The notes under the pieces: model-generated
Seen by the model: only the letters and a program-made list of their open reading frames with translations
The model's database searches: none
Told to the model about the DNA's origin: nothing
Origin: Strongylocentrotus droebachiensis
Taxonomy: Eukaryota; Echinodermata; Echinoidea; Camarodonta; Strongylocentrotidae
DNA: 64,000 bases
Assembly (NCBI GenBank): GCA_035222895.1
Contig: JAVYIG010006549.1
Coordinates: 1 to 64,000, forward strand
Reading direction: 5' to 3'
Part shown: in pieces, positions 12,301-23,000 of the stretch
Layout: each line of letters opens with the position of its first letter
Position numbering within the stretch: position 1 is the first letter of the stretch
Program-made: the position numbers and the translations under genes

Positions 12301-15300
12301 TAAGCCTTATTAAACTTGAGATTTATTTGTCAGCCATATACTGTCACAAAACAATCTTGAATGAATTATGTTTACATCAAATAACAAGGATCTAGGAGTT
12401 TCGTTGTATAAAACAAATGATGCATGTTTTCATTCGTTCATTATACGATCTATCCGCCCTCGTAGATACACACAGCCTCAACTCTAGTGCGGATAGATCG
12501 TATAATGAACTCATGCGCATGCATCATTTGTATACTATCAAAATCGCTAAATTCAACCCTCAACCAAACACTATACCCAATCTTAACCTTATGCCTAAGC
12601 CTAACCTAAAACTCAGCAGCAATCCTAACCCTAACCCTATAAATTCCATGCTATACAGACTGAAGCCATTGTCAGATCATAAACACACACACACACAGAA
12701 GGACAGAGCATAATCATCATTAACTCACCTAAACTATGTCCAATGAGGGACGCCTGGCCGCAGAAATCTGGGTTTCTCTCTTGAAATTTGGCATACAATT
12801 TGTTGATCTCCGAGCACACCACCTCGGCAATCTGCTGGGCATAGATAGGACTGGTGTAGAAGAGAATGTCTAGAAGTGTCTCATTGGTGAAGTTCCGTAA
12901 ACGGTTGATGGTGGGCAGAGTGATGCGCTTTAGTCGCCTGTTGCAAAGAAGATGGAAAGCATGAATACAAAGATGCTCGGTATGCAGGCGGTTGTAAGTC
13001 CGGACTCATAAAAAAATATATATATATCCACTAAATAGCACTAACCATCGTTTTTACCTAATATAAGGCATTTTTGCTGTAGAATAAAAAGTCGTATTTT
13101 GCACGCTCCTCCGAATACCAAACCGGAGCGGGCAACATTTACCATATTGCCCTCTTCCAGGTTTTCCCCGTAGACCACTGTACTAAATCAGAGGGCAATA
13201 TTCTACCATATTCCACTCTTTCTTGTCAGTGCGCTTTTATCAAAGTGCATACGCGCAGTATTGTGTACGTGTCAAAGTGTACGCGCTGTAACAATCATTG
13301 TTACGTCACAATTACAAACCTGCTTGAATAACCTGAAATCAGAGGGACCTGCAAACAGACGTGAATATTGCTTGTCATCTTCTTAAAATTTCTGTTTGAA
13401 ATCAAATGTCCAGGAAACTAACCTGTCCAGATAAAAGACTTGTGGGTAACACCTGGGTATACTACAAAGTTAATGAATGACAGTGAAAAGGGAAATTTTA
13501 CAGAGGTACATCATACAATCGTATAACTCAAAAATTAAACAAGATTCAAACTATATGTGAGCATCACACATTCATCATTAAGAACTGATGTTGAGATTGG
13601 TGACTGACAACAATAACTGACTGCTAAACTAAGCTTAAAGGCTAAGTCCACTTGAAAAATGATTTGCTTTTTATAGAAGCAGAAACACAATAAGGAAGTT
13701 ATGAATTAATTTTAAAGTATGAAAAACACTATGGAACTCAGAAAATCACTACACAAACAAAGGGAGATTACAAAAAAAATACACTTGCCTGTCGACTCCT
13801 GTGGCGTCCCCATGGAGGGCTGCATACCAGTAGACCGGTAGGAACTCCACCCGCCCCGCCCTGCCTTCATCCTGCGCCTGCTTGAAGTGGCTGCTCATCA
13901 GACCCAGAGACAATGACCTGAAGTCATCAACTAGACAGGAGCAAGAATGAAAATAGAAAAAAATGTGAATGATATGTTCCTACAAATCTGTTTTTTTGTT
14001 TCTTATGTTTCTTAATCCATTAATACTATGAACAGAACAAAGAGTAGGAACTCATCAGACCCAGAGACATTAACCTGAAGTCATCAACTAGACAGGAGCA
14101 AGAATGAAAATAGAAAAAAATGTGAATGGTATGTTCCTACAAATCTGTTTTTATGTTTCTTATGTTTCTTAATCCATGGACACTATGAACAGAACAAACA
14201 GTAGGAACTCATCAGACCTAGAGATGATGACATGAAATCATCAACTATACAGGATGAGGAAAGAAGAGTCGGAAGGGATATTAATGTTCTTTTGTTTCTA
14301 AGTCAGTTAATTGTTTGAAGCCATAAGGGCATTAACTCTGTGATAATGTGCGGTTAACAACTCACTAAATTATTCATACCCCTTGTAAATTTAATGTTTT
14401 TTGTGTTTTTCGTAACTCAAGAATGAAAAGTGGGCTGGTTGAAATAGGCCTTTAATGAATACTTTTAGATTTAAGCTTTAATGTGTCACATTCTCAAGAA
14501 ACAGAAATCGGGACAAATCAATTCATCACATGCTGAAAAGATCACAAAACTTGGTTAGGGCATGAATAATGTAATTGTTAATTGTATACGAGTTAGCACC
14601 CTTGTGACCCCTAGCAGATGGTATACATAATTATAAATTATATATTTTTTCTCAGCCCCTTGAGGTTTCTAAGGTTTTACTATTACAGCGTTTCTATCAA
14701 GATTCAAGGATATTACTGCGCATATTTAAAAAAAATCTTCAAAAATAAATACAAATCCCACAGTCTATAGGATTTCAGAAACTATTATGTCAGTTACCAT
14801 AGCATGAACATGATAGCAGAAATGATAGTATCACTAGCAATCCACTTTAATACACATAAATTAGACATTAGTCTGGACTTACCACATTCTGTAATGGTTC
14901 TAAATCTCAAATCACACACAGGTCCTATTCCATGGATCACAAAGACAAGGTGGTCCACTTGACTTGGTTCTCCTGTAAATAGACCAAAAAAAAAATCATA
15001 ATATTGATATATTATACAGATACAGTAGAGATCGCGGGCAAGTACCCATGCGCCTGTGCAGGTTTTTACAGAAAACCTGCATTTCGCCCGTGCGAACTAG
15101 TGCAAATGCCAGCGAGCGCCGATGGGTACTTGCCCACAATCTCTAGTACTGTATTGACTGGCAGGGGGTGTAATATAACATTCTTTGGACCGCCAAAGGG
15201 AGTTATATTATCACAAGTGGTTATATTTTCCTGAAGCTTATTAATAATTGGTGTAATTTGTGTAATTGGTGACACAGTCCTTAAGAGGGCCACATGCATT

Positions 15301-16970
15301 GATTAAAAATATATTCATTTCACCAGCTGGTGAATATAACACTGGAAAGTGACCGGCCAGGAAAATTTAACAATTACGATCCTCGCAATCGATATCACGT
15401 GACAAGCTCTGGACTAATCACATCTCGTTATCTGTCTAAGCTCTCTAATATCATATTTTATTCACACACAAGAAACACAATCAAATTATCATGACATAAC
15501 ATAGAGGGTCTATAGTTGCATAATTTACACACTTGACTGGAAATGCAAGAATAGTGGGTTTCAAAAATTGAAACATTGTATCTTATTTGTATCTAGAAGA
15601 AACACAATCATGTGAAGGTGACATTTAGATTTCATACTGGTTTAAACATTTGACAGGAGATGCGAAAGTCGTGAGTTCCATCCCCAGCATGGCTCTGGGG
15701 GTACCATGAAGGATGTGTACATCTCTCTCTGCATCTTTAATAAAGTCCTCAGACTGATCACATTTTTATAAAGTCCTCAGATTTATGAATTTACAAAGGT
15801 AAACAAATATTAGAGGTTCTCAAATCTAGATGCATGAGCATAAGATAAGAACAAATAAAACTCATTGAATTTACTTTTGGAATATCATAATAATAATAAT
15901 AATAATAATAATGTCTTGTTTCATCAGTATTCATACTGTTCTCCCTGAGGGCCCTACAATCATATTATTAACCCGATCATCGGATTTCAGGCTTACCCAC
16001 ACGCAATCTGTATGCACATTCTCCACTCCCTGGGGAGCATTCCAGCCAGGCGTCATTTTTACATACGCACATTTGCTAATCTAAGCACATTAGCTTTCGC
16101 GTCCTACCGGGTATTCAACATTTTCTTTTTTAAATTGTCAACAAAATTGTCGACACCCTTGGACAAGATGATTTAATAAGTACCAACCTTGTTGGATGCT
16201 GTCGATATCATCAACACCTCTCTTGACGACCCTAGGTCTCATCTGAGTGTCCGGCGACGCCCCCCACTCGTCGGGTCTAGTGGAGGGGCGGAAGTGGACG
16301 ATGACGTTGGGGTTGTGCATGATGATGGTCTCACCATCTGAGAGCTCCAGTCTCCGGTGCCACTGGTTCTGCGTGGATGCGGTCCGGTATTCCTCCTATT
16401 AAAATTCAGATAGATATATTGGTATTCAGTGGATGGTTTGAAATGGCATGGAAATTAGGGAAGTCCTTTAACAACAATTAAAGGGGGGTGTAGCATGACG
16501 AGAATGCGTGACTTTCCCGTGGCCTGACTAGGTCCAATCGGGTATTATACAACTACAGAGATGCCAACTTTTGGAAAACAGAAATAGGGAGGATTTGTAA
16601 CCGACACCAAATAATGTGCGCGTAGCGCACATCTCGAGCGCGTAGCGCCCGACCCGTACGGGCGGGGTCCAGGGCCCGCCTTAGGCCCTGGAAGCTCTGG
16701 GGTTCTAGATGCTCTCTGGTGCAATCTGAGCCTTATTTTGCAGCATTTTACATGTGTATTTAGTTAAATAATTCCCACTTTTTTTTAAAAATAACATACA
16801 AATTGTACAAAATGCATGATGAATACTTGATACTGTATTCGGTCTTATACTTCTGAGACCATTTCTTGATCGCTACTCTTAATTTGTCTTTTAATATAGT
16901 GGAATTACTACATGCTAAAGTTAGTAGACGATATTTCTCATTCAATTCACAGATATATACTGATAAGCGC

Positions 16971-17002
<32 letters not shown>

Positions 17003-20000
17003 ATTTTTTTTTAATTTTTTTTTTTAAAAATCGGGAGGATAAGGATGGTGATCGTAAGGTCGGGAGTTGGGGTGAATTATCGGGAGCCTCCCGATAAAAT
17101 CGGGAGGGTTGGCATCTCTGCAACTACGGATGACGCAACCGCAGGATTCATGTGCGTGCAACATACGCAAAACCAAAGCTAGGAGAACTTTGGTGAGTTT
17201 TGCAAACGCTAGCGCGTGCTGACCGTTAATCAAGTCCATTCGTTTACATGCAGTTGTCCAAAATAAGTCATAGAAGACGTTAAAACAGTACTTGCCATGC
17301 TACACCCCCTTTAAATGACAAAAACAAAACAAACTTGTTCGTCTGATCATGGGTAATCTCTGTCACACACTCATAATTACCTAAAGTAAAGCCAATATGA
17401 TTCACTGGCACAAGATGCAAAGTATACTTTCAGTTAAAGTCCTAGTAAAGGCCTAGTAATGAGACTCTATGGAATAAAGTAACATTGCCTCAGATTCTGA
17501 AACAAAATCCTGGACTTAGCTCATGCTGCAATCATAATTATAAACCTTTAGGTTAGTCAGGAACCTCATGAATTTTACAAGCTGATCGCCTGTCTGATTA
17601 TCAATATATTTATGATTAGAAATTGAAATCAAATTTTCTGTTTTCCTAACGGTTATTATAACACCACAGACTATTGGGGGAAAAGAGTACCGGTATGGTA
17701 AACCAGTCACTTAAATTTTTTTACTTTCTTGAGCCACTTCATGATCATTTTGAAGCATAATATTTTTAGCGCTTCAATATTACACCACATCACAGACACT
17801 GATAACATGTAGGGCCATGCATCTCAAATTTAACATTGTTAAACAATGCCTTTAATATGTTCACATCCTTTTTCATATTTGAAGAAAGCTTAACACATCC
17901 ACGGAACATAAAACTTACAGAGAGTGGTTTTCCTGTATTTGTATATCGAGGCCTAAATACATTAGATATCACTACACTTAATCTTCAAAAGCCCTACAAC
18001 AAACCTTAAGCATTCGACAAATAAAGTTTTAACAAATGAAAACAAAGGACATAGCTTACCTCTAGCATGTTCGCCATTTGCTCCTCATATGGAATGAATC
18101 GATTCTCACTGTCGCTCTTATAAAACCATGTACACCTCCTCACTGGGGAAGGCTGCTCGTCCCAATAGATGGCAAATCGCAATCTCTCCGACAGACTTAC
18201 GTCATAGCGCCCTCCATTGGTGGAGATGATAATGTTGCTCTCTGATGAAGTTTGTGCTATGTGATAAAAAACAGAATGTGTAAATGCCGGTTGTCAGCAA
18301 TCAGTCAAGCCTGCATGTAATACAGGCTAGACACTTAGACAATTTTGCAAGGAAACTACATCAAGGATCAGATTTCTAATTACATTTTCCACCTGTTTTA
18401 TTCATTAAGAGCAAACCTGCCAACCTCTGGAGTTCAAAAATTGTATTCTTTAATCCAAAAAGTTGTATTTTACTGACAAAAATTGTATCTAAAAAAAAAA
18501 CATGGATCAATGGCTCTTACAGTTCCTACATACAGGAAGAATTATTTAATGGATAATTGGTTGAGTATGCATGATTTCGTCATGACTGGTGTGTTCGATG
18601 AAGCAATAAACATCAACAAATTGACGATGTGAGATGCTTGTAGGATATACTTTACAGGACACAGGCACAGCGGAGCACCCCAATTTGCATAGTATTAGCG
18701 GCCCGTTCTATTTGAATAACCAACGGACATCTGCGTGAATCGAAACATGTGTTTGCTAGAATGTCAAATCTTAAAATTTGTGTTGCGCCTTTATTACTGC
18801 CAATATCGCTATGAAACTCTCCATACTAACTACAATTATTATGAACTTGATATCAATGAAATAAATATGAAATTCCATTGAATAAAACTCGAGATATTAA
18901 TGTGTTTTGAGCTTCACCCCTCGACAAACACGACGTATATTTTGTTGTGACATGACCCTATCCAGCAATGCACGAAGTAGAGACTTGGTATGAATATTCA
19001 TGAGTGTTGAATCCATACATGGGCGAAGGTTTCGCTTCTCCGCTGTATTTTTTATAGTTATAACGTTCTTTTTCATGGGGCTTCATTTGTAAAAGTTGTA
19101 GTCAGCGAACTCATTGAACATGACGTCATCGATCTTAGGCCCACTGCGCATGCGTCTTAGGCCCAGTGCAGGCCAGATCGAAACAGCTGAGCCATTAGCG
19201 TGCACGTGTGCAGTCGGCTGGCAAGACATGTATAGCCAACGCACATGCGAGGTTCAGACATGACACACATTTGAATGTATGTGACTGGTCAAACAATTTT
19301 GCGACAACGCAGGATTATTTTTGTTCGATGAGATTCGGACATTGGGGTATGTTTTGCTCTGACTCGACCCTATCTAGCAACTATAGAAAGAGATATTTCA
19401 GAAGGATTGAGATTATTACATTTTTTTTCTGTTCATATGAGGCAATTCTTTCTTGCTCTAAAAGAAATGGTGAATTTTACGGTGATTTTGTATCTCATTT
19501 TTTTTCGTTTTTGTTCGTCAAAACTATCCCTTAAATTTCACATTTTCGGTGCATCAATAACTCTTTTTATACACATGAGTGTCTTGCAAATTTATTAAAT
19601 ACTCAATTTAGTAGCTTTGATTGGTGATATTCATCACATTAATGAAGAATTTGTCTTTGAAATTTGTTTACTTTTTTTCGCATCGATCGGTACACAATTG
19701 TTGATTTTATGCAAATGATGTTTACTGGACGAGAGTCGATCGCACGGTAATTGGGGTGCTCCGCTGTGCCTGGACAGAATGGGCATTTTACTGGATTTTG
19801 CTCATGCTGCAATGAAAATTATAAACCTTTAGGTCAATCAGGAACCCCATGACTTTTACAAGCCAATCGCCTGTCTGATTAGCAAGATATTTATGATTGG
19901 AAATCGAAACCAAATTTTGCGTTCACCAAACGGTTTTTATAACACTACAGTCTATTGGGTAAAACGAGTATGGTAAAACCGGTCACTTAAAGATTTTTAC

Positions 20001-23000
20001 TTTTTTGAGGTACTTCTTGATCATTTTGAAGCCCAATTATTTTAGGGCTTCAATATTATACCATATCACAGACACTGATAACATGTAGGGCCCTGCATCT
20101 CAGATTTAACATTGTTAGACGATGCCTTTAATACCTCTGAGCAAGGCCTCCTCCAGCTTGATAGAATCGATGATGCTGAACGGCACCCAGACGCTCCTCT
20201 TCTCCATCTCCTTGCAGTAGAACCAATGGGGCTGGATGGACTGGTAGGCACCCCCAGAGCTTGGGGATCCTCCAGGGGTCGGTTGCGTCTGCTGCTGGAC
20301 CTCAGCTGCTGTGGGTGGAGGTCTGCTCGCATCATACTGGAATAAAAAGGATTATTACCCGTATCAGACATCTGAGCAGTGGTTTTACAAAAGCATATTA
20401 CACTTGTTGTAATCCTAAAAGAGTTAATCAGTAAATACAAGACCATATTACCCTCTCATGAGAAAGCCTATGGACTTTACGTATTAAAAAAACAGTAAAT
20501 ATAGTCTCATATTGACCGCGCCGTATGTAGTCATTTTCATTGCGCATCTATTATGCGTACGATAACCTGCGCACTTTGCGCACACTCTATTGTGACGTAA
20601 TAATCACACCAAAGGCACACTGTTTGCAGTGTATCAAAAATTATTCAACATAAGCCTGCAGTTTATAGTGAGATTATATATTTACCTTTGTGACATGAAT
20701 GAAATTTGGGTATTCAGTAATTTCAACCTCCTCCGGGCAATTCCTCTTTATTAGCGCGAGGGCACACAAACTTCAATACTTATTCTATAAAAAGTCTAAG
20801 ACCTTTGTCCCTACCTGTTGTACTTTTGGAGGAGGTGCTAAGATGCCTGGTGGTAAGGGTCCACTTGCTGGTGTCACACCCCCAGTGGGGTATGCCATGG
20901 GCCTGTGTTGGTACCCCTTGATACCAAATTTTGGAGCAGCTTGTCCAGAGGGAGGAGCGCCAGTAGGTGGAGGAGCACTGGGAGAATAACCGGTAGTTGG
21001 TGGTGGTGGCCCTGTATTTTACAAAATGTATAAATCAGATACTGATGTAAAGTCAATTATTAGTTTTAAACATTCATCAATTTGATTTATAGTTTGTAAA
21101 TTTGAATATCATTTTGCACACTTATTAACATTATTTTACAACTTTGTTTTCAAAATCTATTGGTTAAAAAACAAACAAGATTATTATGCCATTTTATAGA
21201 AAATGGCAGCACTGGTAGGCATGGGAGAAGGCATTCTATTTTAATTATACCAACAAAAAAAGCCCTAGGAAAATTTCAAATCGAGTGGGGATAAAAACGA
21301 ATTATCAAAATCTAATTGCAGGTATACTATCAAAATGCCTCAATATGAACCCATTGCTATCAACTGATAGTTTGGATAATACTTTAAATTTATAATAATA
21401 TGTTATAGAAATATTAATTTACGTTATCATATGTACATATGTAAAAAAAAAAAATAACATTTTGACATGAAGTTATCATTGTTTGTATATTTTGTATTAT
21501 ACCTAACGTTTATATGTTCTTTGTTATTTTGTTATTATATTTGGAAAAAATGCAGAAATAAAATAAAATCATACAAGGAAATGCCCTTCTGGATCTCAGC
21601 AGAAGAAATAAGATGGGAAAATATGAGGACATACCTGCAGATGGCTCATCTTGAAAGTGTACTGTGCGAGGCTGAAGGGGTACATTTTGTGGCGATGTGA
21701 AAGGCACCGCCTGGGGTGGGGGCGGCCCTGCCTGCAGCGAGGGGGGTGAAGCAAACTGGCTGTTTGGCGCATACGTTGGGATAGTTGCGGGGCCTGCTAA
21801 TGACGCGGGTTGAGGGGAGGGAAAGGAGGACGGACCCTGGGAGGATAACCCCGCAAACGGGTCTGATTGGGGAGGACCAGACAGCTGCTGCTGCTGGAAG
21901 TATGAGAATGTCGAGGGTGCGGCTTGTTGGCTGGAGGTTTGAGGCGGAGCCCCTATTTGAAGATCAGGAGGATCATTTTGTCCCAAGAAACTATCTGCTT
22001 CACCATCTTCCTCTGTTGACACAAAAGAAAAGATGAAGGTAGGATGAATGAATAAGTCTTCATTTTTTAGAGGCGCTGGTAGGGTGTTACTCAAAGTTGG
22101 GGACAGAACATTGAATTTATAATTCAAAACAAACCTTTTGAAATAAAAAGAAAACTATGAAGGGGTGTCCAAACTTCACCTACACTTTTTTTTTTTTTTT
22201 AGAAATTGGGAGTGGCTACATATTTTAGATATCTAAAGTTTGGAAACATACCCATAGCACCATACTATAGCTCGTATCACAAGACTGACTGAATGGGTTA
22301 AAATATACAAAGGAACGTGAATCATGCACAAACATTTTGAGGTAACTAGGCAATGAGAATTATCATAAAGGCTTGCAAGAAAAGTTATTTTTTCAATTTC
22401 TTGCCACATTATCATTACAATCAGAGTGAAATTGAAAACAGTCTAATGCAAAATTGTGCTTTGGATTTACTAGTTTGTGTATTGCTTAAGGACTTATTAT
22501 TTTGGTGATTTTTGTCTTACAGATTATACAGACATCGATAATGACTTGAATAAAGGCAATGATACTTGTCTTTTTTTTTTAATTATTAGATCTAACCCAT
22601 TTAATAAAACTTCAAAATAGACTAGATCAAGAATTTTTTCAAGATTTTTTTCAAGAAATTTGCTCAAAAGCATCTACCGGTAGCCTACATGTATATGAAA
22701 TTGTAAACTTTGAAAACAAAGCTTATGATGCCCCTTTCCCATCATAATGATATAAATTCATCTTGGGTTTCGCCTTCTTTGTCGTTTATCATGACACAAG
22801 TTGATGCCGACTCATCTGAGATAGTTTGTGTGAAGTTAGCGACCGTAACTTTAATGAGAATCTGAGATTACAGTCGCTAACTTCACGCAGGCGCGTGCGC
22901 CCGCCCTAAATCCACCGTCGGTATGCACTTGTATTGTCATCTGTCTGCTGTGAAACCTGTGAGAAAGTGTACATACTAATGTCCTCGTTTTTAAGAAAAA

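Noticed and set aside
12550-12642. Chromosome-end or fusion signal from CCCTAA words
   Set aside because: The tract is short and degenerate and lies inside an intron; at best an interstitial relic.
19208-19534. 108-codon open frame inside element Y
   Set aside because: No recognisable domain, and it lies in a short non-autonomous element; probably chance.
21510-22127. 205-codon minus-strand protein as an independent gene
   Set aside because: It is SEC23IP exon 22012-21635 with intron read-through at both ends.
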